This document shows, one piece after another, positions 43,709 to 56,383 of a stretch of 64,000 nucleotides of DNA. Made by a program: the position numbers and the translations under genes. Under the pieces are notes generated by a model, which was not told the origin of the DNA, ran no database searches, and was given only the letters and a program-made list of their open reading frames with translations. How positions within the stretch are numbered: position 1 is the stretch's first letter; every line of letters begins with the position of its first letter. This DNA comes from Botrytis cinerea B05.10 (taxonomy: Eukaryota; Ascomycota; Leotiomycetes; Helotiales; Sclerotiniaceae), in NCBI RefSeq assembly GCF_000143535.2, contig NC_037325.1:992001-1056000 (forward strand), read 5' to 3'.

Positions 43709-46383
43709 GTTGAGCGTCAATAGATGTTTGTGTTTGATGTCGAGATTGATTTGATGTTGTGCTATAATGAAATCTCTTATTTTTGATATTCAACGTTGTT
43801 ATTTCTTGCACAGTATTGCAAATGCGAAATGCCACAAGCTGCGGATGTGAGCTAGAGTTTATCTATACAGTCGTGTATTTACCACATTTGATTAAATCGG
43901 TTACTGTAAATAGAATTTAGCTAAGCCATGTTCAATGCGCTAGTGAAAGAGTGGTGTCACTGAATTAGGGCTAATTGAGTTATTAAGATGATGATCAATT
44001 CTAGGACTTTTATTTCGTGCTAGTAAAATGAGAGGTCAATCTAATAGAATGGGACTTGCAGGGAAATGATGCGGCTTAACGTTGTTTTAGAAGATCTAGG
44101 ACAATTCAAAGAGTGTGATGAAGTAATTATCACTCTTGTATATTCAAGTTCTTTTTAAAAAGTGAGTTTCTCATTCGTATTTGCATCTCTCTAATCATGG
44201 CCTAAAGATTCTAACTAATTTTCACTAATAATTGAGGGTGGCTTCCTAGTGAGCGCCTATTCCCGGAACGCTAGCTAAATAAAGTCAATACATTGTAAAC
44301 AATCTTTCTACCATACAGATAACCTTATCCCGACATGCCACAGAAAACGTCATTTCATCAAATGTCCTATCTATTTGGAAGATCAAATATCAAAATCTGT
44401 CTTTCATCTTTTTCTATTTCCCTTTCTCTCTTTCTCATTCTTCCCTCTATTCAAGGTAGAAGGGACAAACTCTCTCTTCACTTCTTCACGCCCGTTAGAC
44501 CACCCATCAAGAGCCCTATTTATCGTTTGGCACTAACACAACAACAACACCAATGGATCAACAAGTACCATCTACCTATACAAAACATAGCATATCATTT
44601 GTACGCATTACAAATTATTTTAGCGCCCTCACACCTAAGAATGACAGTGCAGCTATGTAAGGAGAGCTGCTGATAACCTCCCTGTTCCTTCATCGATCCT
44701 CAATATTGAAGACCCCTAAATCACGTAGTCAGTTATATGGAACTCTAAATCATACACTGCCATACTACCACGTTACTACACAAATCCAAGTATTGCGTGC
44801 GAGCCGGCGTCCGCGTTATTCTAAGAGTCCTCATACCTAAGAACAATAGTCCAAACATAAAGCGAAACTCCCATGTGTTACCCCCTCTCCCCCTTTCCAT
44901 GCAAAACTCCATGATAGTGCCAATTGATATTACAAAATCACTCTCGTACCCTCATAACTTCATACCCCCATCCCCTCATAAACACACCACCACAAATTTT
45001 CAGCATCTAGCATCTAGCATCTCACATCTAACAACCAGCATCTCAGCACCCAAAACCCAGCACCCAAAATCCCACAACCCTGCACCACAACACAAAATAT
45101 TCCACAAAAATCACAGCACCATACCTTGCTACTTCTCACAGATTCTAAAATATCAAAATCGAGATAACTACAGATCCACCCCGAACCATACCCCACCGCA
45201 ACTCTCATATTGCTTTCGTGTATCTCTTTTACCTTTTCCCAGATTAATACAAGTATAGACGGATTACTATCTTTATTTCTCGCTCCATCTCCCCCCTTTC
45301 CCTTTCCCTTTCCCTTTCCCCTTCCCTATCCAGCATTTTCCATCTTCCCCCTAACCCTAACCCCCCTCTCCCCAAGCTAATCCACTCATAAAAGTATCCC
45401 CTACCTCCCCTCCCTTCCCACACCCCCCCCTTCACCCGCAAAAGCTCCAAACAAGCAGCTATACCCACCATCCACCATCCACCATCCACCGTCTCTCATT
45501 CCTCAATTTCCCCTCCCTCAATTTCCAACCACCAACCACCATCACTCACCAACTATCACACTCTTCACACCTTCCCTATTCCCTATTCCCAATTCCCAAT
45601 TTACCTTACCTTAACATACCTTTCCTTCCCTCACTCTCCCTATCCGCTATCCCCATCACCCAATCTCTCTCCAATCCAATCTCTCACCACCCAAGTCAAT
45701 CCAATCCAATCCGACTAATCTACACCTCCATTCATATCAATCAATCACCCTATCCCATCCTATCCCATCATCATATCCAGCATATGCATACTATCATCTA
45801 ATCCACAATTCATACTATACACATCCCAAATCCCCAATCCCTAATTCCAATACACCTCCACCTCCATCGCCAAACCAAATATAATAAAACAATCAGAAAA
45901 ATTGCCAGAAAAAGGGTGATGGAAGCAAGACACAAAGACGATGAACAACAAATATGAATTGAATGACATTAAAACATCATATCCTCACCTTCTCCCACTC
46001 GGAGCTTCAGAACTTGGAACCTCAAAAGTCTCAAGAGATCCCCACTCTGTACACAGCTCATAACACCGAAATCACACATCAAGTAAAAAAGATTGTCTAA
46101 CTCATTGCAATTCATTTAAAGAAGATCGCGGGTATCTACTAGACCAGATTGAACCAAGCCAACCATTGTACAACAATGCAGCCAACTATCCATCTACCTT
46201 CCCCAATCCCCCTAGTAATACCAAATCTTCTTTAACTCCTCATCTATGCATGACTGCAATTAGATTCAGTCCAATAAAATCAAGTACTCTAGTCTAGACG
46301 CATCTATTGCGCTAGTATATCCACCAAGATGCGGTTGGATATTCTATCCTTCACACATTCCTTCAACCCTAATCATTCGATAT
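43709..46383. other. gene-poor region with a long G-depleted strand
   Basis: From about 44570 to 45900 the plus strand is almost free of G and dominated by C, A and T. It contains runs of tttccc (45295–45321), ccaccatccaccatc (45468–45492), a ccctaaccctaa pair (45348–45361) and ccaatccaat words. A plus-strand frame of 112 codons at 44335–44673 has a hydrophobic stretch near residue 27 but no other support. I cannot name a gene. Confidence 0.5.
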
Positions 46384-49300
46384 TTATAACTTTGCATCCA
46401 ATTCCTCAAACTCACTAATATGTTTGACCGGTTGTGGTCCAGCAGTAACTTGCAACATGCCCTTAAATTGTCGGACATCCGTGATAACGTATGGTACAGT
46501 GCCATTGCCTTCAGCCTTGACGGCAATAGCTTCTCCATCTTCAGCATCTTTACGATCCTTATTGATCGCAAGAACAGCTTGTTCCTCTGGTTTTGCTTCT
46601 GGTAAAGAGGTTCCTTGAGCAATGAGGTGAATGGAAAGTTTAGAACGAAGTGGAGAAGATGGTAGGATGAATTGGTTATAGAATTTGATCATATCTTCTT
46701 TGGTGAGTGCTTTAACATTGGCGGCATCATGATGGACTTTCAGAGAGGTCAGTACATAAATCAAAAAAGTATAGGGAATAACTTACCGAGTTCAAAATCA
46801 AAGTACTCGTAATCAATATGTGACCATAAACGATTTGATTCTTGATCTAAATTCTTCAATTTCTCCAATCTCTTGGTGATCAAACTTCTCTTGTGACCTT
46901 CAAATTCAGAATCTGACATATTCTTGAGAATTTCTGAATACCCAACCAAGAAAGAATCGATTCGCTCTTCAAGATATTGTGGAGTTTTCTCACTTTGGAT
47001 GATAAATCTATAAGCGATGGTAGTAGTCGTTGTCGAACAACCGCTGAATACAACATATCCTAACTGCTCCTTTGTTCTTAGTTGATCAAATGCTGGTTCA
47101 TGAGTCATTTGATCGAGGAGAAGAGTCTTCGCTCGCTGAGGACGAACAGACTTATCTCCAACAGATAGAACATATTCTATGCAGTGATTGACATTGGCTG
47201 GATCTTTCAAAGTCTTGTGATAAACGAAATTTGCGCCAGGTGGGAAGACCAAAGATCTACCTATTGGCCATTGAGTTTGTGGTAAGACTCTTGGCTTCAA
47301 GATACTTTCAGTTAAATCAGCCAATTTCAAAGCATCCTCCTTGTACAAGTTTCCATGTACAAAAGTTTCAATGTGCATCTGTCTTAATAGATGGGGGTAA
47401 AATTGTTGAATGTCATCAACAGTGACATGCGGTAATTCGGCTAGATATTGCTCATTGATGTAGCCTTTCTCGCTACTGAGCCATCTCATGTAATCGCCGA
47501 CTTGATTGTAGGGTTGTTGAAAGTCCCAGTTCTTCAAACCTCTTGCCAATCTCTCTTTAATGATTTCGAATCGATCTTGTTTGACTTCGAGATCTCTCAT
47601 GGTGGTAAGGACCTTCTCCAAAAGAACAGGGAGCTTGTCATTGTATCCGGAAACACTAATCTCCAAGCCCATTGAATGGCTTGATACAGAATATTCGAGT
47701 CCTGCAAGCTCAGCATCATAGGCGTATTCCTCTAATGCATCATATACCAAATCAGTATACATTCTTGCTTTGAGAGAATTTTCTGCAGTGGCCATTGGTA
47801 AAGGATTTCTGCACTGGATGAAAAGGTTTGCTTTTGGAACCCAGAAAGTATCATCTAGAACGAATTAGCAATAAATTTTTGGGTGGGAGGAAAATTACTG
47901 ACCTTTCTTGAACCATGTTCTTACCGAGTCATCATTTCTGATTAACTTGGGAGAAATGGCGGGTGTTTTAACTTCCTTCTTTTCAACCTCGAGTTTAGTT
48001 GGAATGAATTGATTTGCGTGAGGTAAATGTAATTCTGGGAATCGTTCTCCTTTCTTGCTTGTGGCAGCCTTTTTGATCTCTTCCAAGAAATCCGCTGGGA
48101 TTTTCTCGTATTTGTATTCTGTACCATACCACTTTTCTTTTGAATCCCAACCACCTGGAAAAGTTTGAGAAGAGATTTGCATGCGGAAATTATCAGCTCT
48201 CAAGCAATTGAGTCCAGCCGAAATTCTTTCTCCATCAAACTTTCGAAGTCGGCTATGACCACTGAGCAACCATTCCCGAGGTAATGGTGTTTGCATAACG
48301 GCACTGATTTTGCTAGTAAATCTGCTAGCTGGAGTCTTTTGCTTGAATTTGAAATCGACATCGGCTAAGCCCTTTTGCTCATCAAAGATCCATTCTTGTG
48401 GTGGTGTATCTTTGAGTAATGCGATATACTGGAAGAAAACCTTGACAACTTCCTTGTAGTTCTTCAGGCCATCTTCTGTCAGACGTATTTGACAACTGAA
48501 TAAACCAGGAGTTCCAGGACATATTGGATAGACACCTGAGTAGAATTAGTATAAATTGGAGATTTAGAGGAAAACAAGATTTTTTTTACAAATCCTGTGA
48601 ATTGAAGTCGAACTTACCTGCACTCAGAGCATTTGCCCATCCCTTAGACTTGATGTAAGCCATAATACTACCCGGTCCTTCATGTCCAATAAGATGTGTC
48701 AAATATCGACTTGGCTGAGACTCGAAAAGAAGCTCTTCGTCAATAAATGGAATGGAAATGTCCAAAGTTCGAGAATCCATAACTGGTTTAGCAAAACATT
48801 GGGTCGATAGTTGGTCTGGTCCATAAGGCTGTTCATCCTCCCATCGGTTTTGTGGCAAGTCCTTATTTCGTACACCGGCGAAAAGATCTGCCGCCCACGA
48901 TTCCAACTTATCCAATGGCTCTCTTCCCAGTATGACAAGCTTCATGCGATTCGCAGAATAGTGTTTCTCGTGGAATTCCATAAACTTTTCCCGAACATTG
49001 ATTCCTCGCGATTCTGGTTGTAGTTTCAAAACCTCCAAATTTCCTGTCGAGAAGTGGCAATAAGGATGTTTTGGGTTCGATAATGATTTATCCAATTGGT
49101 GTAATCTCCATTGATCACTCTGCAGGTTCTTCTTGTTCTCCGAATCCACAGCCTTTAATTCTCTGTCCAAAGTCGAATCGAGGAAAAGAGGATCTATGAA
49201 GAATTGCGCGAATCGATCGAGCGCACCGTACAAAGGCGAAGGGGTCGAATCTTTTGAGTCTCCATCCTCTCCTGATTTCGCAGCAACCTCAAAGTAATAA

Positions 49301-50264
49301 TTTGTAGATGTAGCACCGGTATACGCATTGGAACTTCCGGAATGTGAAGAAAGGTATTGTGAATAAGCATTTTCGATAGGGTACTATTCGAATTGTTAGT
49401 TTTGTGATCAATTGATGTGCGAAAGTGCGCCACCTCTGCAGACACAGGGTATACAATACCTTTTTGGTTCCCATGAAAAGCAGATGCTAGAAAGGAGGTA
49501 TATGTCAGCACGATTTCTCATAGCATTGATATAGCCATATTTACCTCTACAGCATGCGCCATACCGGGGAAATCTTCAGGATCACTGAAATTCCCCACAT
49601 TGACGTCCATGGCTGCTGATGCTTTGTCTGTTTCAGCATCATGAACGAGCAAAACCTCTAGCTGGTTAGGAAGCTTAATCACTCGATAAGAACGATCATC
49701 TAAGCTGGGCGTTTCAAGTCGATCGGTAAGTCTCTCGACAAGTCTATGATGTACTCTCTGTTCTCTCAAAGGACTGTCGGGAGCGATTGGGCTCTTTGGC
49801 TGAGTTAAATTCGACATATTTGTTGCAAGGGTCGAAGAGGACCTTGAAAGGAATGACGGCAATTTTGGGGATTGTAAAGAAGAAGAATTGAGATTTCGAA
49901 GTCGCAGCTTCTGGTGATAACTCGCAAAAGATGAATGAGAGGACTGGTGTTGTTTGACCCCGCCGAGGTTGGATTTCGAACCCGTGAATAATGGATATGG
50001 GTCCAAGGTCTGTGCGAAGGTTGATAGGAAGACAGGTTTCCGTGCTTGACCGTTTATCAAGGGATTGCAGTGAAAGGAGTGAAGGTGTCGATTCTGAGTT
50101 GCGGATCTTGGTTGTGGTCGTAGATGTTTTATAGAGAAAAGGATCGTTGGTCTTTGTGACAATGAAGGAAGAAGGATTTGTTGTTGTCTATGTAATATGA
50201 TTGGGCTCGTTGGTCTTGATAATCGTTGTCGAAGTGAGCATTGGGCGGTTCCAGAACAGGTCAT
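46384..50264 (-). CDS. STE23: M16 metalloprotease, insulin-degrading enzyme/Ste23 type
   Basis: This is an inverzincin-type zinc protease that degrades small peptides; yeast Ste23 matures the a-factor pheromone. Exons are 50264–49545, 49486–49460, 49383–48618, 48535–47903, 47854–46787 and 46736–46384, in frame throughout, giving 1188 residues. The zinc motif H-x-x-E-H is HAVEH, with H237 and E240 at the end of exon 1 and H241 as the first codon of the 27-nt exon 2. The third ligand is Glu324 in DRELKAVDSENKKN. Other signatures are HLLFMGTKKYP, SNAYTGATSTNYYFEV, GHEGPGSIMAYIKSKGWANALSAG and the inactive second-half domain, with DQMTHEPAFDQLRTKEQLGYVVFSG. Residues 1–149 form an Arg/Ser-rich extension before a second in-frame Met (M150), so alternative starts could yield mitochondrial and cytosolic forms. 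That is an inference. Yeast Ste23 is 1027 residues, about the length from M150. Confidence 0.95.
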
Positions 50265-51227
50265 TCAGCCAGCCAGGCAGGTAGAACGCGCGGTTGACTT
50301 GCCTTGAACAGCGTGGAGGAGGGAGGATGGCAAGTTGGCGGGAGGGAATTGGTGTTGCGAGATCGATCTTTGAGTGAATGAATCTCGAGACTGAGATGCC
50401 AGCAGAAGAGAAGAGAAGAGAAGTTGTGCAGGACCCTTTGAACCCTGATGGCGAAAGTATATAATGTCAAGGATAAAGTAAGGGACCTTGGTAAAAGTTA
50501 AATGATAAAGAAGGGAGGAGGATCTGAGTCTTTCATGTATGCTAGTCTAGTGAACCTTACAACCGGTGAACCTATCGGAAAACGATTATGTAAATAACAG
50601 TAAAACATTCAAAAACATGACGATATCTTGCCCCAACACACGGGATCCACGGGTTGAATCTAGAATATATGGAGCTATGAGATATAGCAAGGGACAAGAA
50701 GATATAAATAAGATATAAATAAGATATAATATTAAAAAAACACGAGCGCAGAAAGGGAATAATTGTGTGGTGCGTGTAAAATGATAGATATGATATAGAT
50801 AGGTCGGTAGATAGTTCTACAATATCCAAACAAATACATACGCACGAGTATATAATAAACCAACACACAATGTCATGATTTCACTCTCTTCACTCTCCTC
50901 ACCCCTTCATCCCTCGAACTCTATGGATTTCTGCCCCCTCGGAACAACTCTGATTCTCTGTACGATTCGTGCAGTTCGTGTGATGCCCATCTCATATCTC
51001 TGATTCTCTATGTTTTGTGTGTGCCGTTTCATTTGTTTCAATTTCGTGATTCCCATCACCCCTATTGCAATACAACCTGTCCAATGGTCTTACCATCACA
51101 CAACAACGTCAGCAATTCCCTTGCTCGAATTGGCTCGCCATTCGGTCATGGTGTTTAGTTTGGACCGCTGCCAGCCCCGCCAACTATTGCAAAGGAGCAT
51201 TAGCGATCAATATCCGCCATGGAAGAA

Positions 51228-51367
51228 TCAATAAGTCAAGACTTCGTAAGTAGGACCAGCGACATCAGCTACACCGGCCTGAGCATTAGCAACAGCATTA
51301 GCAACAGCATTAGCAACATCGCCATCAGCTTCTGTAATATAGCGGTGTCCAGTGGCGGTGAATATAG
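51228..51367 (-). other. possible short coding exon with an Ala-Asn-Ala-Val repeat
   Basis: On the minus strand, after a good acceptor (ACTCTTCCTAG), a frame encodes IFTATGHRYITEADGDV, three NAVA units and a tail AGPTYEVLTY ending at TGA 51228–51230. A possible upstream donor (GTAGTA, 54 nt away) gives a compatible phase to a Gly-rich segment, but that segment has an in-frame stop a little upstream. The opposite strand also has an open frame here. Composition looks coding, yet no complete gene can be assembled, so this stays tentative. Confidence 0.25.
51282..51317. repeat. three perfect 12-bp tandem repeats (agcattagcaac)
   Basis: Three identical copies of agcattagcaac lie head to tail. They underlie the NAVA peptide repeat read from the minus strand. 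Confidence 0.95.
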
Positions 51368-53850
51368 CTAGGAAGAGTAAATCCATTAATCGGACAATCT
51401 ATTCCCTTTTGATGCTACTACTGATTGGACCCTTGGGTCTTTGGCCGCCTCGTCCAAAACCTTCTGGAGATCCTTGTTCTCATCGATTTGCCTTATTCGC
51501 CCTCTTTTCCCCTCCATGCATCAGATCCATTGAACCCCTCATTTGCATCAGAGATAAAAGTCCGATTTGATATTATTCCCTGCCACACGAGCAGACCTGG
51601 GTAATCCGTCGAGTGTGTGAACTCAACACCGAGGCATTTGATACATTTCAAAATCATAGGACATCACAAGTGAATTCTCTGGAATTTTGATTCAGGTTCC
51701 GTGCAACGAGAAAAGATACCTGCATACCTAGATATCTCTTCGCCCATCTTCACTCGACCAAATATGTCGGTAAATTGTAATGTCGTACGCGGTTGAGCTG
51801 CTGTACCCCCTTGTGCATATCAAACGAGAATGCTGCCACCAACCCGGTCTACGTCTATAGATTTCTCAATCGGCAAAAGTGCTCTGTCTATACAAGACAA
51901 CAAATACATCATCCCCATCATCATCATACTGTATACACAGTCTTCCCAAGCCATTTCGAATCAATAGACCGACTTTCTATCCTCGCTCAAACCAGCACCA
52001 GCCAGCATTCACCGAACATGATTCTTCATCCCATATGTACCCGTATCCACAACACCATGTGACATCGAATCCATCATGTCGTGCAACCAAGTGAGATATG
52101 GCAACATGCACGAACAGCACTAAAAAAGCAAACCTGTCGCGGTATATCATATATGCAGCATATACGATGTATACCCATGAGCCGACACCCTTGGAACCTA
52201 TCAACTCGCCAGGCCAACCTGCCGGTAAAATACAGATGCATTCAACAAACAAATTCAACATATGATATATTTGGCTAATTCGATTTTTCAGCAAAAAGAA
52301 CAAATCAATGATTATTATCTTTTTTTTTCATTGCATCTTTTTCAATCAATACATTGTGGTCTGCACAGAAGTGTACAACATATATATAAATTACGGTTAA
52401 CAAACAACACCAACAACAGTACATGTTTACATTTCCAGCCACTTCAACGTCCACCCGACAGACCGACCGACATTCCCATTCGTTCACCCAGACGACGCAA
52501 AGCGCCTCCAATTTCTGACTCGTCCTCCACCTCCCAAGCACAAACACATTTCTTCTTCCACACAATCAGGCCATTCTCACAAACTCTCCTCGCACACGAT
52601 CTACCTAATGACGAAGCCCAAACCCATTCCATGTATATATCCGGACGATGACATCCGCCGGACGATCACCTCGCAAGATTCAAGCGCACCTATCGATTGA
52701 ACATCCGAAGACTGCAACGCCTCGAGATCCAAACACGCGAGCGCGAGATCTCTTCGTTCCAGATACGACGACCTAGAAGATTGGCGGGAGTAACCTTATC
52801 ATTTCGTCTAGCATGCTAGATATTTAAACTTTCCGGTTTCAGATCTATCTTCCAGGTGCAGAGATCGATCTTGGTCTCAGGTATTGATATCCGGGAACTC
52901 GAGGTGGGAAATGGCCGAATCTAGATGAGAACTATGACATGATATGATATGATATGGCAAGCGGGTAAAGATCCGTACCAGTCATGCAAATATAACGAAG
53001 CATTTTCTCGTAATCTTCCACATTACTCATGAGATAGTGTAGTGACACTCTCACGACTCCGCACCAGCACACACACACACACACACCTGGGAATAACCAT
53101 ATCGAGAAGCCAATTCCTCGCCACCGATGTTCTTCTAGCGAATGAACATATCAGCTACCTACCCATCAATCTTGACCACTCTCCGCATCTTTCGCCTCCA
53201 TCCGCAAAATTTAGTATGAAGGCTGAGTAAACTAAAATATCTCGGTTGCTATCCCATCCCATCACATCACATCACATTGCGCTCTTAGGTGCAGTAGTTG
53301 CAGATCACGAATCACAAGATGGGATCACATATCCGAGTACCTCGCCAGCTGGACATGACCTCTCATGTGAAGCGAGGCTCTTTCAACGTACATCCATCTG
53401 TCATGGCCGGGCACATGTTAATAAGACGACAGCCTTGAAGATCCCCCCAACTTTCGGATGCGCTGCCATAATCACCCTCATTACCCCTCCTTAATACGAA
53501 TGGTGATGAATGAATCATGACATATGACCTTCCACTCGCCCTCTGGGCTTCTGCTAAATATCGCTTGGGCTACACCACCTAGGTAGCCGTGGCGGCATGA
53601 GAGTTTTCTGCGTCTCGAGTATGTATGAAGGTATGTATGCAGCAGGTATTGAAGATCCAACTGTAGCACTGTGAGTGATCGTCTTTCCTCCAAGTTACAT
53701 GAGGTGAGGTTACTTGCGTAGATGACCAAATCCTGCATACTTGTATAGTATAGTATAGTACCTTTCCCAAAATAAAAATACGCATCATCTACCTAATCAA
53801 CGCAGGATATTTATTATGCACAATGCACAATGTATGTAACACCACTCATC

Positions 53851-53852
<2 letters not shown>

Positions 53853-53882
<30 letters not shown>
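53853..53882. repeat. (ta)n dinucleotide microsatellite
   Basis: About fourteen ta units lie in intergenic DNA, followed 30 bp later by a T-run of about 18. Confidence 0.95.
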
Positions 53883-53885
<3 letters not shown>

Positions 53886-54259
53886 TAAACTCATGTCCAA
53901 CATTTTTCTGTAATTTTTTTTTTTTTTTTGGAATGGCAGTCTTCGAAATATAATCAAATAGAACTTGATATCTACGTACCTAGGTATACATACTACTTGT
54001 GATATATTCCACGTATTCACCTAGAGCCGAGGTAACTCTCATCTTCTACATGCCATAGTAACTCGAATAATATATTGGATACTCGAGAGATTATCAGATG
54101 AAAAGGTTTTTATTCAAATCCCAATATTTCTATCAGATCAATTCAATACGAAAACATCTAACCTACCATCATCTCCATTTCCATCTCCATCCCCAACCCT
54201 AGAATCCAAAACCCATTCCTCCCCAACCCAACCCCCTCCCTCCCACTCCAATTCCCATC

Positions 54260-54296
54260 TATCCCTCCCTCCCTCCCTCCCTCCCTCGCTCCCTCC
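54260..54296. repeat. (ccct)n tetranucleotide repeat
   Basis: About seven ccct units with one interruption (cgct) lie in the G-poor stretch 54140–54490. Confidence 0.9.
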
Positions 54297-54874
54297 AAGA
54301 ACTCCTCATCAAAACCTTTCATCTCATCCCCTCATCCCACACCACCCCCAACCTCCAAACACCATCACAATAACCTCATCTCATCTCAATCCTTCTCACA
54401 TCTCCCACCCCATTCCCCCTCATTCCTCATCGCTTCTCACAGTATTCACAATATCCACACAACATAACATAACATAACATAGAAACATCTCACAACCTTA
54501 CAAATTCACAATAAAACACGACAGCGAGTCACTTCTCTCGATAGTGATGGTAGTAGGTGAGTTTGCAGTACTTTATTACCTGATCCGGTGTGTGAATTTT
54601 GGGGGAAAGAGAGATGAGGGGATTTGTATGGTCTTGAATTGTAGATACGACATACCATAAAGACCCTTGCGTTGCGTCTCGGCGAGCTGGATACAGTAGA
54701 ATTGTGTTGTGTTGTGTGGAGAGGAAAATCTTCCGAGTTTGGATATGTGTTTACACTTGACTTGATACTTTATTTTCATTTTGATTCCCACGCTCATTTG
54801 AGAATATCCTTCCAAAATATCCTTCTCCCCCCAACAACAGATCTCATGACGCCATGATATCTGTCACCTCTTCT

Positions 54875-55804
54875 TTACCGACCAATTGGTATCAATGCTC
54901 CTGCTACACTCCCGACCCCTCGTTCCGTCGCCAATAAATTAAATTGCGCAGCTGCGTTCCTTGTATCTGCGATTTCTATTTGAATCCCTAATCCATTGAT
55001 ATATGCGCGTGTCTTGGGGGATATGGGTCGCATATCTTTGCCTAAGCCGAGGATTAAAAGATCTATTGAGGAAGAGTGTGTTAGTCTACGGAGTTTGATT
55101 TCCCATGTAAAATAGTCGAGGGGTAAAGGAGAGAAGAGACGATTCTAAGTAGAAAGAAAGAAAAACAAACCAGGTCTAGGCCACACACACCCCAGAATCC
55201 CCCACGCCTCATCCCCGCACTCAAATTGGCCCTTCTGATTAACCAATTCCAATTCCTCCCCCTCCTTCGCACCCCCAACCCAAGGCTTCCACCCAAACGC
55301 CTCACCCCCTACCAACAAAACCCCGCTCCCTCTCCTCCATTTCCCATCCTTGAAAACCCCATCGCCACCTACCTTGACGCCACTATTCAAATGAAACCCG
55401 TCGCTCAAACACGCATCAATACTCGTGCTCGGCATCGGCGTATTCCCCAATACATCTAGGACCGAAAAATCCGTCTGTGTAGTTTCTGAAGAAGGCGGAC
55501 CGCGGTCACGGGTCGCAGGAGGATGGGATTGAGAACGGGGAGAGGAAGAAGATATTGGCGTGGAGGTGGATCTTGCGGGGGAGGAAGGTTTGCGGGGGGC
55601 GGATTGGGAGTATTGACGAGATTGGCAGATGGAGGAGGGTGCTGGATATGAAACTTTGAATGGATTTGAGAATGTAACTCCTGGGGTTAAATTCTGGCAA
55701 GAACCCCATCTTGTACTTGCACAGGCTGAAAGATTCGACCGCGGGGCGATGATTGCGTTTGCGATTTCGGGAATGGAGGGGCTGATTTTGCGGAGGCGAG
55801 ACAT
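54875..55804 (-). CDS. NDUFAF3-like mitochondrial protein (DUF498/Mth938 family)
   Basis: The product resembles NDUFAF3, an assembly factor for respiratory complex I in the mitochondrial matrix. Exon 1 is 55804–55171, the intron is 55170–55063 (108 nt) and exon 2 is 55062–54875, giving 273 residues. The N-terminus (MSRLRKISPSIPEIANAI, then RSNLSACASTRW) is basic and Ser-rich with no acidic residues up to Glu13, fitting a mitochondrial presequence. A Ser/Pro/Arg-rich linker follows (about 65–110). The domain begins at TDFSVLDVLGNTPMPSTSID and contains VLLVGGEAFGWKPW, then, after the splice, DLLILGLGKDMRPISPKTRAYI and the conserved DTRNAAAQFNLLATERG … AALIP-type ending (here AGALIPIGR). The domain carries a Gly/Glu-rich insertion near the splice site. 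Role in complex I is inferred from the family. Confidence 0.9.
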
Positions 55805-56383
55805 AATGGTGTTGTTTCCACGAGGGGTGTTCTTTGCTTGTTTAAAGTAGTTTCGTATTATACGTATTCAATTCGATGATTAAAGTATTGGTTTCCGTGG
55901 TATGTTAGTCGTTTGGGGGCGAATGTATTGAGGTTGCATAGAGCGTTGCGAAGAGTTGACATGGAACTTTGAGCTTTGAAAAGATTGGCGAATCAGAGAG
56001 CTCGGAAGTCATGAACGTCATCATAGAGCTCTCTATTGCCGATATTCACCCGCTCCATACATGTACTAAATGTTTTCTGAATACAACCTCAGAATTACCT
56101 AGTAGATCTATGAAACTTATGTGAAGTCCAGTTGTTCCTTTTTCTTTCAAACGCATAAGAATTGAAAGATTGTGGATTCCCATTTAAATCATCGCTCTTC
56201 AGAAAGTCCCATTTCACAGTTGCTACAATGGAGAACATCCACGAGTTAATGAGATTTCTAGTATTCGAAAGACGAAATAACATGAGAAATCTAAGCCCAA
56301 TCTTCTCAATCTATCATAAAACCATCATCTACCAAGTACCGTATACCTCTAACCATTTTATCTTCCTTCTTCTCACCTTGCTT
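55805..56383. other. intergenic region between NDUFAF3-like and ILV3-type genes
   Basis: It must contain the promoter of the NDUFAF3-like gene and the 3' flank of the ILV3-type gene, both on the minus strand. I see no gene or repeat. Confidence 0.45.

Larger units (their letters stand above)
50265..54874. other. 4.6-kb gene-poor region with simple repeats
   Basis: The left end is the promoter region of the insulysin gene. Beyond it, open frames of 60–130 codons lie in all frames without motifs. Simple repeats are listed separately. A stretch at 54140–54490 is again nearly G-free on the plus strand. The right end is the 3' flank of the NDUFAF3-like gene. A long non-coding transcript could lie here, but nothing in the sequence proves it. 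Confidence 0.45.

Noticed and set aside
44335..44673. 112-codon plus-strand frame with a hydrophobic stretch, considered as a small secreted protein
   Set aside because: The hydrophobic part starts at about residue 20 after a polar leader, composition follows the C/A/T bias of the region, and no splice or homology support is visible.
49960..49985. tRNA B-box-like word (gggttcgaaatcc on the minus strand)
   Set aside because: It lies inside the first exon of the insulysin gene, and no A-box or cloverleaf can be formed around it.
52262..52651. 129-codon plus-strand open frame
   Set aside because: It is low-complexity (Thr, Pro, Ser, His) in a gene-poor region, with an equally long frame opposite and no domain.
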